From positions 1 through 64,000 of the forward strand of contig JACJWY010000001.1 of assembly GCA_020636955.1 (NCBI GenBank): a stretch of 64,000 nt of DNA, in the 5' to 3' direction. Every line of letters starts with the position of its first letter. The first letter of the stretch is position 1. This document shows, piece after piece, positions 9,290-16,657 of the stretch. Below the pieces are notes generated by a model, which was not told the origin of the DNA, searched no databases, and saw only the letters and a list, made by a program, of their open reading frames with translations. This DNA comes from Thermoleophilales bacterium. GTDB lineage: Bacteria; Actinomycetota; Thermoleophilia; Solirubrobacterales; 70-9. The position numbers and the translations under genes were made by a program.

Positions 9290-9928
9290 CTACTCCGCGA
9301 GTAGGGCGTCGATGCGCTGCTTGAGATCTTCGTAGGACGGCATGGTCGGCAACTCTTCGCCGTTCAGATAGATCGTCGGCGTTCCCTGGACCCCGAGGCC
9401 TACACCGTCAGCCTGGTCTTTCTCGACCCGCTTTCTCGTTTCAGGATCTTTCACATCGGCCTCGAATTGGTCCATGTCGAGTCCGAGTTCCTGGGCGTAC
9501 TCGGCGAAGAGGTCCGCCTTCGAGTTTGGTGACTCACCCCACTCGGCCTGGGTTTCGTACATCTTGATGTACATGTCCTCAAGGGCTCCCTGCTTGGAGG
9601 CCGCCTCCACCGCGAGGGCGGCGTTCATTCCGTTCTGATGACCGCCGAGTGGGAAGTACCGGATAGCGAGGTTGATCCTGCCGTCGTATTCCTCGCGGAT
9701 TCGCTCCATCGTCGGGAACTGGGCCTTGCAGGCTTCGCATTCAAAGTCGAGGAACTCCACGATCGTGACCTTGTCGTCCGGCGCCTTGGTCAGGTAGTGA
9801 GAGTCCGCGCGAGTGACCTCGGGATTTGCGGATCCTTCCGGAGTGTCGTTTCCGAGACTGAGGTAGACCAGAAGTCCGAGTGCGCCCACGAGCACGAGGG
9901 CGATTGAGAGTTTGACGTTGTCCGACAT
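9290..9928 (-). CDS. DsbA-like thiol:disulfide oxidoreductase
   Basis: 212 residues: an N-terminal membrane anchor (about 6-24), then a thioredoxin fold with the active site CEAC at 64-67 and the cis-proline at TP 183-184. The size and the helical insertion fit the Thioredoxin_4/DsbA group. It should act outside the membrane to oxidise cysteines in exported proteins and hand electrons to VKOR encoded next. It is first in a four-gene operon and has a BlaI-type operator 19 bp before its start. Substrates may include the Cys-containing lipoprotein at 11307; that is inference. Confidence 0.9.
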   Translation of the reverse strand: MSDNVKLSIALVLVGALGLLVYLSLGNDTPEGSANPEVTRADSHYLTKAPDDKVTIVEFLDFECEACKAQFPTMERIREEYDGRINLAIRYFPLGGHQNGMNAALAVEAASKQGALEDMYIKMYETQAEWGESPNSKADLFAEYAQELGLDMDQFEADVKDPETRKRVEKDQADGVGLGVQGTPTIYLNGEELPTMPSYEDLKQRIDALLAE

Positions 9929-9946
9929 CGACTTGGCAGCCGATGC

Positions 9947-9963
9947 TACTACAAGCTGTAGTA
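9947..9963. promoter_or_regulatory. BlaI-type operator before the dsbA-vkor operon
   Basis: TACTAC-AAGCT-GTAGTA, a perfect dyad. It fills the gap between the blaI stop and the DsbA gene start, so it can control the DsbA operon. Confidence 0.7.
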
Positions 9964-9964
9964 A

Positions 9965-10354
9965 TTAGGACTTGTCGATCAGCTTTTTGAGTTTCTTGGC
10001 TGCGTCGGGATCGGTGTCTTCGATCTCACGGACGAACAAGGCACGGGCGATCTCGCCGTACTCGCCGACCAGTGCGTCGACTTCGACCTTTGCTCGTGAC
10101 TCGAGGTAATCGCCGCGGGAGAGAACTGGCGTGAAGAGGTCGGACTTCGACTTCCTGCGCTTGGTGACCATTCCCTTCGCTTCAAGGCGGGAAAGGATGG
10201 TCATCAGGGTTGTGTAGGCGCGCTGCTTCTCGTTCGCTTCGTTGATCCCGTTCAGGACGTCTCGTACCGACACTTCTTCCGATGCCGACCAGACCTGTTC
10301 CATGACTTCACGTTCGAGGTCCGAGAGGGCAGGTGGGTTCTCAGCGTCGGCCAT
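9965..10354 (-). CDS. blaI: BlaI/MecI-family transcriptional repressor
   Basis: 129 residues when started at the ATG that overlaps the upstream BlaR1 stop by one base (TGATG). A longer in-frame start exists but would run far into blaR1. The N-terminal winged helix (LSDLEREVMEQVW through RAYTTLMTILSRLEAKGMV) matches BlaI/MecI. The C-terminal dimerisation helix lacks the CxC metal motifs of copper-sensing CopY, so release is more likely by BlaR1-triggered proteolysis. Seven nearby TACKAC-N5-GTAGTA sites fit the TAC/GTA half-sites known for BlaI. The pair resembles the M56-only blaR-blaI pair of mycobacteria (Rv1845c-Rv1846c). The signal sensed is unknown. Confidence 0.9.
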   Translation of the reverse strand: MADAENPPALSDLEREVMEQVWSASEEVSVRDVLNGINEANEKQRAYTTLMTILSRLEAKGMVTKRRKSKSDLFTPVLSRGDYLESRAKVEVDALVGEYGEIARALFVREIEDTDPDAAKKLKKLIDKS

Positions 10355-11310
10355 CAGATCCGCACCCGGGGACGGGTCCATGCGAATCCCGCCGAAAGCA
10401 GAAGAGGAGCGACGATTAGCGCGGCAAGGCAAACGTGAAGTCCCAGAGCCTCGATGCCTACCGGTGTGCGAGTAACGAGTTCGGCCGCCAGTACCGGGCC
10501 GGCCAGCAAGACCCCCAGAGCGGACATGCTCAAGAGGGCTCCGTTCCTACTTGGAATCCAGGAAGGCTTCTCACCCGCGAGTACTCCAATCCGATCGGGT
10601 GACAAGGACACTGCCACTCCCTCGCTTTCGCGTCCATGGAGCGAGAGGAGGGCGCTCGCAAGTGCCTTTCGTTCGCTCTCACCGCCGGCTACCGCAGCCT
10701 TGTCGGCGGCAATCTCGGAGCGTTCGACACACTTCTGCCCGAACTCTCGAAGCATGGGCAGGAAGAAGAACCCATATGCCATGACGCGTGTGATCGAGTT
10801 CCGCAGGGGATCGCGCCGGTTCTGATGATGGGCCTCATGAGCAACGACGGCAGCAAGCTCTGCCGGCTCTAGTTCGTTGATGAGGTTTCGGCTGAGGAAG
10901 ACCCGCGGGCGAACCAGCCCGCCGCAGAACGCAAGCGGTCGAGCGTCCTCCAGAACCAGGCACTCGTGGCCCGCGACCTTCTCTGCCGAAGCCAGCTTTC
11001 TAAGGGAGTGAACACGCGCGTTGGCCTTGATCGTCAGCCAACTGCTGAAGGCCAGGCGAACCAACGCGACAATCGAGATCAGTCCAACCGCCACCAAGAG
11101 GAGCCACCCGAACGAAACCTTTGCGATGGCTGCTTCACAGCAAGCCTTAACGGGAGCCCACGGGGCGTCACCACTGATGAAGGTTCCGATCAGCGCGACC
11201 GCCGAAAGGGCCACGGTCAGCGTGCCCAGCAGACAAAGGGCCGAGAAGACGATTGGTGCGGAAATGCGCGCAGGCACTCGAGAGAGGTTACCGACGGCAG
11301 GCCGGATCAC
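10354..11310 (-). CDS. BlaR1-like M56 membrane metalloprotease without sensor domain
   Basis: 318 residues, four or five membrane segments. The gluzincin motif HEAHH is at 158-162, on the cytoplasmic side in this family. It lacks the C-terminal penicillin-binding sensor of classical BlaR1/MecR1, so it cannot sense beta-lactam by itself. It should cleave or trigger loss of the BlaI repressor encoded next. The GTG start overlaps the preceding lipoprotein stop by 4 bp, suggesting that the extracytoplasmic lipoprotein could supply the sensing function. That link is inferred from gene order. Confidence 0.88.
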   Translation of the reverse strand: MIRPAVGNLSRVPARISAPIVFSALCLLGTLTVALSAVALIGTFISGDAPWAPVKACCEAAIAKVSFGWLLLVAVGLISIVALVRLAFSSWLTIKANARVHSLRKLASAEKVAGHECLVLEDARPLAFCGGLVRPRVFLSRNLINELEPAELAAVVAHEAHHQNRRDPLRNSITRVMAYGFFFLPMLREFGQKCVERSEIAADKAAVAGGESERKALASALLSLHGRESEGVAVSLSPDRIGVLAGEKPSWIPSRNGALLSMSALGVLLAGPVLAAELVTRTPVGIEALGLHVCLAALIVAPLLLSAGFAWTRPRVRI

Positions 11311-12302
11311 TGGCTTTCCGATCGAATGGATTGGACTGCTTCGCGAAGCTCACCCAGACCGAAGGCACCCTCGATCCGCTTCCGGACGATCCCGTCCTCA
11401 TCGATGGCGAAGAGCCAGGGCTCGGTGGGCAATCGGAATGCCTGAACCTGCCGGTTGACACCCTTGTTGGGGTCGTTGTCGTTGTAGATCTCTGAGTGAA
11501 TGAACTCCACGTCATCGCCGGTTTCCTCGGCGACCTGGGCCTGGACGTCCACCACCGGACCGCAGACGCGGCTTTCGCAAAGCTGGGGAGTTGAAAAGAG
11601 CAGGATCACTGGCTTCTCCCCGACGACCGAGGAGAAGTCGGCAGCGTGGAGTGAGTCTGGCGGGATGCGGGTGTCGATCTTCTCGAGGTTTCCCCCGACG
11701 TCGGCCGCCGTGGGTGTCGAGACTGCCGGGGCTTTCTCACCGGGGCGGACGACTTTCGATTTGCGGACGACTACGTTCGGAAGCTGAGCGCCGACGAAGC
11801 CGGTTTCACTCTTGGCGAGCGCGAGCAGGTACCAGTTGCCTGCCTTGGGCAAGTTGAGGTTCGGTACGACGTAGACCGCCCTGGCGGCTCCGGGATCCTG
11901 GGAGGTGGTCTGGGCTCGAAACGAAGGTTCGGTTTCCAGCGACTCGACCTTGGCCGGGAAGGGCCCCAGAACTTTCGACTTCGGTCCGCTCGTCGCATAC
12001 AGCGCGACATCGAGATCCGTCTGTTGTTGTCCCTGCGAGTCGAATGCCGCGAACCCATAGCGATTATTTCCTGGCTCGACCACCTTTCCCGAAGGTGCGA
12101 ACTGAATGTCGGTCGGTGACGCCATGGCGGCGAGCTGTTCGATCGAGGTGTTCTTGGCCGTTGGAAAGTCAATGGCAGGAGCAGCATCCTTCTCGCTCAT
12201 CTCGCTGTTCGAATCGCCGCAACCGACTAGAGCCAGCACAGTCAGCGCCGCCAGAAGAACGAGGCTCCATGGTCTGCCCGGGGTTAGCGAGCTGAACCCC
12301 AC
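11307..12302 (-). CDS. Lipoprotein with thioredoxin-like domain
   Basis: 331 residues. The signal peptide ends in lipobox LALVGC. Residues about 50-190 form an unassigned beta-rich domain. About 215-325 look like a thioredoxin fold (VILLFSTPQLCESRVCGPVV) with cysteines spaced CX4C rather than CXXC or the CX3C of Sco. It should sit on the outer face of the membrane. The GTG start lies inside the end of the upstream M23 gene, and its stop overlaps blaR1. The position between a wall hydrolase and BlaR1 suggests a redox or metal sensor or chaperone for the BlaR1 pathway. I know no characterised homologue. Confidence 0.75.
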   Translation of the reverse strand: MGFSSLTPGRPWSLVLLAALTVLALVGCGDSNSEMSEKDAAPAIDFPTAKNTSIEQLAAMASPTDIQFAPSGKVVEPGNNRYGFAAFDSQGQQQTDLDVALYATSGPKSKVLGPFPAKVESLETEPSFRAQTTSQDPGAARAVYVVPNLNLPKAGNWYLLALAKSETGFVGAQLPNVVVRKSKVVRPGEKAPAVSTPTAADVGGNLEKIDTRIPPDSLHAADFSSVVGEKPVILLFSTPQLCESRVCGPVVDVQAQVAEETGDDVEFIHSEIYNDNDPNKGVNRQVQAFRLPTEPWLFAIDEDGIVRKRIEGAFGLGELREAVQSIRSESQ

Positions 12303-12826
12303 TTACGGAGGTAGGGCGTCGGGTTGCTCACGCTTCCACCGCGGTACCAGCCCGGTCGCGTCCACATCTCAAAATGGAGATGACAGGCGGTCGAGCGTCC
12401 GGTCGACCCGACCAGTCCGATTCGCTGGCCCGCCTTTACGAGTTGGCCCGCCCGGATTTCCGGTGTGCGAAGCATGTGCATGTACACGTAGTCGAACTTC
12501 GATGACGTCCCGCGAATCACGGCATAGTTGCCAGCCCCGTCAGCCTGGTAGTCGACAAGACGAACTCTTCCGGTCTGAGCCGCGACCACCGGCCTGGTGC
12601 ATTTGGCGAGAAGATCCTGGCCCTGATGCCCCCGGCCCGCTCCTAGTCCGTCGCCCCAGGTGACTGAACCACGGATCGGGAACGCGCCCTTGGCCGGAGC
12701 CGGGCTCGGAGAAGCCGGTGACAGACCTCCCGTTGAGGCGGTAGCGATGCCGGAGAACATTCCTAGAGCTCCAAAGGTCAATAACGCCCTAATGGCCAAC
12801 CGTCCGATGACGGAATCGTGATTCAT
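12284..12826 (-). CDS. Secreted M23 peptidoglycan endopeptidase
   Basis: 180 residues. Signal peptide about 1-30, then a compact LytM domain with zinc ligands H67xxxD71 (HQGQD) and HLH at 149-151. It lacks coiled coils or wall-binding domains. It should cut peptide cross-links outside the membrane. A c-di-AMP riboswitch occupies its leader (12845-12964) and three BlaI-type operators lie further upstream, so transcription initiation and elongation are probably both controlled. It heads the operon M23, thioredoxin-like lipoprotein, blaR1, blaI. A purine-rich GAGAGAAGGA directly precedes the ATG. Confidence 0.9.
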   Translation of the reverse strand: MNHDSVIGRLAIRALLTFGALGMFSGIATASTGGLSPASPSPAPAKGAFPIRGSVTWGDGLGAGRGHQGQDLLAKCTRPVVAAQTGRVRLVDYQADGAGNYAVIRGTSSKFDYVYMHMLRTPEIRAGQLVKAGQRIGLVGSTGRSTACHLHFEMWTRPGWYRGGSVSNPTPYLRKWGSAR

Positions 12827-12844
12827 TCCTTCTCTCTTTCTCGC

Positions 12845-12964
12845 GCCTTCGGGGTTAGCTGACGGGCTCGCGCTGAAAGAGATGCGCTACGCAGAGTGCG
12901 ATTCGCCCCAGAGACTTGATGGCCTCAAGTGGGTCCCCCGATCCGGTTGGTACCGGATTCGGCT
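12845..12964 (-). ncRNA. c-di-AMP (ydaO-yuaA) riboswitch
   Basis: On the minus strand the leader has the conserved blocks of the ydaO-yuaA class: GCCGAATCC near the 5' end (12955-12963), a GGGGGACCCACTT block, GGGGCGAATCGC, and a 3' block CCCGTCAGCTAACCCCG plus AAGGC (12845-12868). In actinobacteria this class commonly precedes cell-wall peptidases, as it does here. It ends about 16 bp before the M23 start. The known logic is that high c-di-AMP turns the downstream gene off. Identified from remembered consensus, not by covariance search. Confidence 0.85.
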
Positions 12965-12980
12965 AATTGGATTTCTCACA

Positions 12981-12997
12981 TACTACGACAAGTAGTA
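12981..12997. promoter_or_regulatory. BlaI-type operator, M23-blaR1-blaI promoter region, site 1
   Basis: TACTAC-GACAA-GTAGTA, a perfect dyad lying just upstream of the riboswitch on the minus strand. It is the promoter-proximal of three sites in this intergenic region. Confidence 0.7.
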
Positions 12998-13015
12998 GCA
13001 GTTCCCTTTATGGGG

Positions 13016-13071
13016 TCCCGCCGGCCCTTCGGCTGGGGGCGCCCATCCGAATTGTGGGTGGGCCGGCGGGA
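13016..13071. repeat. Long inverted repeat between two operators
   Basis: Perfect 12-bp arms at 13016-13027 and 13060-13071 enclose 32 bp that contain a further CCCA/TGGG pair. No T-run follows on either strand. It lies between BlaI-type operators in a 416-bp region without genes (12827-13242). It could be a leader structure, a small RNA, or a protein site; I cannot assign it. Confidence 0.5.
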
Positions 13072-13090
13072 TCCAGATCATAGCGATCCC

Positions 13091-13107
13091 TACGACAGTC
13101 TGTAGTA
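13091..13107. promoter_or_regulatory. BlaI-type operator, site 2
   Basis: TACGAC-AGTCT-GTAGTA. It has the same flanks as the site at 13225 (C before, G after). It lies upstream of the M23-blaR1-blaI operon. Confidence 0.65.
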
Positions 13108-13224
13108 GATCCCGTTGACCCGGACAAGGATGTCCACTACTCCGCACCAAGAGGCCAGAAGCGGAGAGTTGCTCGTTCAAAGCGTCGATGCCCAGGCCAA
13201 CGGGATTTCGACCCTAGCACCTCC

Positions 13225-13241
13225 TACGACGTTCTGTAGTA
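13225..13241. promoter_or_regulatory. BlaI-type operator, site 3
   Basis: TACGAC-GTTCT-GTAGTA. It sits immediately past the stop codon of the P-type ATPase gene and farthest from the M23 start. Three sites over 260 bp suggest looping or cooperative repression. Confidence 0.65.
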
Positions 13242-13242
13242 G

Positions 13243-15474
13243 TTAGGGTGAACAGCAGTCCTCTTCGCATACGTCACCTTCCGCGGTCGCCGCCACCGCG
13301 ACTGGACCTGGATCCCCGGGGGTCTCTCTCAGGGAATGGGTCGCTGGCCGACGCAGCAAACGTAGACCGTTCAGGGTCACGAGCAGTGAGACACCCATGT
13401 CGACGGCGATTGCGGTGATCAGGCTCACGAAGCCAAGGGGCGCCAGGACCACGAAGATCGCCTTGGTGATCAGGGAAACGGACACGTTCTGCTTCATGAT
13501 CCGGACCGCCCATCGTGAGTGATTGATCGCGTCGGGAAGTCGCATGAGATCGTCACCCATCAGGGCGACATCGGCCGAGTCGAGTGCGACGTCGCTTCCG
13601 GCCGCACCCATCGCGACCCCGACGGTCGACCCGGCGAGGGCGGGTGAGTCGTTGACCCCATCGCCGACCATTGCGGTGGGTCCGACCTCCCTCTCGAGAC
13701 GTATGACCTCGTCGAGTTTGTCTTCGGGTAGAAGACCTGCCCGCCAGCGAGTGATGCCGCTCCTCTTCGCGATGGCCGCGGCCACGGGCTCGCTGTCGCC
13801 GGTGAGCATTACTACCTCGCTGATTCCGGCCCGGTCCCTGAGTCCCTCGACCGCCGACGAGGCTTCGATCCGGGGCTCATCCGCCAACCCGAAGATTGCC
13901 AGCACGTCGGATCCCTCACCCAGGGCGACGACCGTCTCGCCCCTTGCCTGCAGGTTTTCGAACTCGACCGGGAGCTCTGCGTCATGTTCGGCCGCGAGTC
14001 GGGGGCCGCCGGCCCACAGGCTTCTTCCGGAAACCGTGGCCACTGCTCCGCGACCGGGAAGGGCTTCAAACCCCGAGACCTCGAGCTCGACAGATTTCGC
14101 ATCAGAAGCCGAACGGACCAGGGCCTGCCCGAGGGGATGTTCCGATCCCTTCTCGACAGCAGCCATGAGCGCGAGGGCTTCATCGTCATCCATTTCAGCG
14201 ACGGTCGCGATGGTCACGAGTTCGGGCCTGGCCTTGGTCAGGGTTCCAGTCTTGTCGAGCGCCAAGGCTTGGATCGACGCCAGGTCCTCGAGCACCTGGC
14301 CTCCCTTGACCAAGACGCCGATCTTGGCCGAGCCACCAATTGCTGCCACCACGCTCGCCGGCACCGAGATCACGAGGGCGCACGGGCAGGCAACGATGAG
14401 TAGCGCGAGCCCCCTGTAGAACCACTCGTCGAACGAGCCTCCGGCCAACGTGGGGATTACGGCCACCAGGACCGCGGCGAGAAGAACGATCGGGGTGTAG
14501 ATCCGGGCGAAGCGGTCGACGAATCGCTCCGATGGCGCGCGGCTTCCCTGAGCGTCGGAAACCAGGCTTGTTACTTGCGCAAGAGTCGAGTCCTCCGATC
14601 CCGACGTGGATCGCATCGTGAACGAGCCAGCGACGTTCAGGGTGCCCGCGAAGACGCTGGCTCCGACCGCCTTGTCGACAGGTACCGATTCTCCGGTCAG
14701 AGTCGACTCGTCGACGCTGGAAGCCCCGGAGATCACCTCGCCATCCAGCGGAAGACGTTCACCCGGCCTGATCACGATCGAAGACCCGGTGCGAATCTCG
14801 GCGACGGGGGTCGGAATCTCCTCGCCACCGGCGATCACGTTGGCGGTCGACGGGGCCAGTTCGCGAAGCGACTCCACGGAACGCCGGCTTCTTTCCAGTG
14901 CCAGTTCCTCCAGGGCGTTGCCGACCGCGAACAGAACGATCACCCATGCGGCTTCCGCGTAATCGCCGATCGCCAAGGCTCCGATCGATGCGAGCGCCAT
15001 GAGCACGTTCATGTCGAGTGTCCGCTGACGCATCGCGGCAACCGCCGAAATGACGATTCCCCATCCCCCGAGGGCCAGGGTCAGGAGGAACAGCATCGAA
15101 CTAACTTCGTCCGGAAGCGTCGTGAGAGAAGCAACGACTGCCGCAATCAGCGTCCCGATGGCCATCGTCGTGGAAAACGTTCTCGCGCTCTGCCGCCAGA
15201 AGGGGACGGATGGTCCGCGCAGACTCGAAGCGAGCTGGGCCGAGTACCCCACCCTTCTCACGGCCTCTTGGATGGCTTCAGCAGGGGCCGATCCTTCGAC
15301 GCGCATGGTCCCGTTGCCGATCGAGACTTCTGCGGTTTCGACTCCGTCGACCGCTTCCACGACTTTGGCCACCGTGGCTGCGCAGGCCGCGCAATCCATC
15401 CCGCCCACGCGGAATCTGACCGCGTCACTCTCCGCTGCTTCAACGTCGGGCCGATCGAGAAGCTCGGTGCTCAT
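13243..15474 (-). CDS. cadA: P1B-type heavy-metal ATPase (Zn/Cd/Pb exporter, CadA-like)
   Basis: 743 residues. One N-terminal HMA domain with metal motif GMDCAAC (C28, C31). The membrane metal site is CPC at 363-365. The phosphorylation motif DKTGT has Asp407. The SEHPLG motif is at 444-449, and GDGVNDSPA is near 600. The last membrane segment has AVDMGVSLLVTLNGLRLLR, whose Asp is typical of the Zn/Cd/Pb-exporting P1B-2 group rather than copper pumps. A Cys cluster (CEEDCCSP) ends the protein. The ATG overlaps the stop of the CadC-like repressor gene by 4 bp, so the two form an operon. Family very secure; metal range inferred. Confidence 0.93.
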   Translation of the reverse strand: MSTELLDRPDVEAAESDAVRFRVGGMDCAACAATVAKVVEAVDGVETAEVSIGNGTMRVEGSAPAEAIQEAVRRVGYSAQLASSLRGPSVPFWRQSARTFSTTMAIGTLIAAVVASLTTLPDEVSSMLFLLTLALGGWGIVISAVAAMRQRTLDMNVLMALASIGALAIGDYAEAAWVIVLFAVGNALEELALERSRRSVESLRELAPSTANVIAGGEEIPTPVAEIRTGSSIVIRPGERLPLDGEVISGASSVDESTLTGESVPVDKAVGASVFAGTLNVAGSFTMRSTSGSEDSTLAQVTSLVSDAQGSRAPSERFVDRFARIYTPIVLLAAVLVAVIPTLAGGSFDEWFYRGLALLIVACPCALVISVPASVVAAIGGSAKIGVLVKGGQVLEDLASIQALALDKTGTLTKARPELVTIATVAEMDDDEALALMAAVEKGSEHPLGQALVRSASDAKSVELEVSGFEALPGRGAVATVSGRSLWAGGPRLAAEHDAELPVEFENLQARGETVVALGEGSDVLAIFGLADEPRIEASSAVEGLRDRAGISEVVMLTGDSEPVAAAIAKRSGITRWRAGLLPEDKLDEVIRLEREVGPTAMVGDGVNDSPALAGSTVGVAMGAAGSDVALDSADVALMGDDLMRLPDAINHSRWAVRIMKQNVSVSLITKAIFVVLAPLGFVSLITAIAVDMGVSLLVTLNGLRLLRRPATHSLRETPGDPGPVAVAATAEGDVCEEDCCSP

Positions 15475-15836
15475 GAGTTCACCGGGGCAGCGATCGCAAG
15501 AACGGCTTCCACCATGTGATTCCCGGCAGGTGTCAGCGTGTAGAGCACCATCTTCCCGTTCTTGCGCGACGTGGCAAGTCCAGCGGACCGAAGCAGACGA
15601 AGGTGATGCGAAACCAGCTTGTCCTGCCTCGCGACGATCCAGGAGAGGTCACAGACGCACATCTCTCCGCCATCGCGCAGTGCCAGGGCAATGCTCAACC
15701 GGTTCGGATCAGCCAATGCCTTCGCGAACGAAGCCCCACTTTCGAGAACTTCAGCGTCGGGAATAGACGACCGAACACTTTCAGCCTTCGGGAGGTCGAG
15801 ACAAAGCAGTTCGCACGCATCTGTTCCGGGCTTCAT
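15471..15836 (-). CDS. ArsR/SmtB-family metal sensor repressor (CadC-like)
   Basis: 121 residues, winged helix. An N-terminal cysteine pair (ACELLC) and the alpha-3 motif CVCDLS match the alpha-3N Cd/Pb/Zn site of CadC. The recognition region reads QDKLVSHHLRLLRSAGL. Metal binding should release it from DNA and induce itself and cadA, with which it overlaps. The upstream AT-rich stretch (15842-15870) would hold its promoter and operator, but I see no clean palindrome there and no copy of the other two operator motifs. So three separate metal or stress sensors act in this region. Confidence 0.88.
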   Translation of the reverse strand: MKPGTDACELLCLDLPKAESVRSSIPDAEVLESGASFAKALADPNRLSIALALRDGGEMCVCDLSWIVARQDKLVSHHLRLLRSAGLATSRKNGKMVLYTLTPAGNHMVEAVLAIAAPVNS

Positions 15837-15870
15837 TCCAACATCCTAATACATGTGCGAATAATCGTAG

Positions 15871-16629
15871 TTAGATGCTGCTCCAGAAATCGAGACCGAC
15901 CTGACTCATCCACTTCTGCATCTCGATGTTGATGCGGAACAGTTCACCCGTCCAGATCAGGATCCCCATAGCGATCAGGATGAGACCGCCCGCGGCAACG
16001 ATCAGTTCGTAGTGCCGCTTGACCACACTGAAGGCCGAAGTCATTCGGTCGAAGGCCAAGACCGTAAGGAGGAAGGGGACTGCCAGGCCTGCCGAGTAGA
16101 CCGCGAGAAGCAGTGCCCCTTTCGCGGCAGATCCCGACAATGAAGCAGCCGACAGAATCGCCCCCAGCGTCGGCCCGATGCATGGAGTCCAGGCAAAGGC
16201 GAAGGCGGCGCCGGCCACGACTGGCCCTCCCTTGCCCGCGCGAGACATCAATGCGTCTACATGCCACTCCCGGTTCAGCTTGACCACAAAGAAGGATGCG
16301 ACGAACAAGACCCCCATCGCAATGATCAACGCCGCCGCGATCTTGTCGAGAAGCTGGCGGTTGTCGCTGAGAATCGACCCGAGTTTCGTTGCCGTGAGCC
16401 CAAGCAAGATGAAGATCAGGGAGAAGCTCGCGACGAAGCAGAGGCTCGGCAAGAGGACCCGACGCCACCCCGCATCCTCGAGTTCGTCCACCGACACACC
16501 CGAGACCGCCGACAAATAGCCCGGGACCAGAGGGAGAACGCAAGGGGACAGGAACGAGACCATCCCGGCAAAAAGGGCAGCTACGAGTCCCACCCCGGCG
16601 GCCGGGTCAGATACGGCAAGCACATCCAT
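15871..16629 (-). CDS. ccdA: CcdA/DsbD-type membrane thiol:disulfide electron transporter
   Basis: 252 residues, six membrane segments. The two conserved cysteines lie in SPCVLPLVPGYLS (C30) and WTPCIGP (C150). This family carries reducing equivalents from cytoplasmic thioredoxin across the membrane to exported thiol proteins, for example in cytochrome c maturation. No ResA or other cytochrome c maturation gene is next to it. A BlaI-type operator directly abuts its ATG, tying it to the DsbA-VKOR operon under the same repressor. Confidence 0.9.
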   Translation of the reverse strand: MDVLAVSDPAAGVGLVAALFAGMVSFLSPCVLPLVPGYLSAVSGVSVDELEDAGWRRVLLPSLCFVASFSLIFILLGLTATKLGSILSDNRQLLDKIAAALIIAMGVLFVASFFVVKLNREWHVDALMSRAGKGGPVVAGAAFAFAWTPCIGPTLGAILSAASLSGSAAKGALLLAVYSAGLAVPFLLTVLAFDRMTSAFSVVKRHYELIVAAGGLILIAMGILIWTGELFRINIEMQKWMSQVGLDFWSSI

Positions 16630-16630
16630 C

Positions 16631-16647
16631 TACTACAAACGTTAGTA
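16631..16647. promoter_or_regulatory. BlaI-type operator at the ccdA start
   Basis: TACTAC-AAACG-TTAGTA. It has one mismatch in the second half-site. It ends one base from the ccdA start codon, leaving no room for a Shine-Dalgarno sequence, so the transcript may be leaderless. Confidence 0.6.
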
Positions 16648-16657
16648 GGTCTTGGCC

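Noticed and set aside
9281..9310. CTACTC/GAGTAG dyad at the DsbA/VKOR junction as an eighth BlaI site
   Set aside because: Half-sites and spacing differ from the TACKAC-N5-GTAGTA pattern, and it lies inside an operon at a coding junction.
12983..13180. 65-residue minus-strand open frame between operators
   Set aside because: It overlaps two operators and the inverted repeat and has no ribosome-binding site or domain.
15842..15870. Copy of the ArsR or BlaI operator before the CadC-like gene
   Set aside because: It shares only ATACATG with the ArsR sites; the second arm is missing and no BlaI half-site pair is present.
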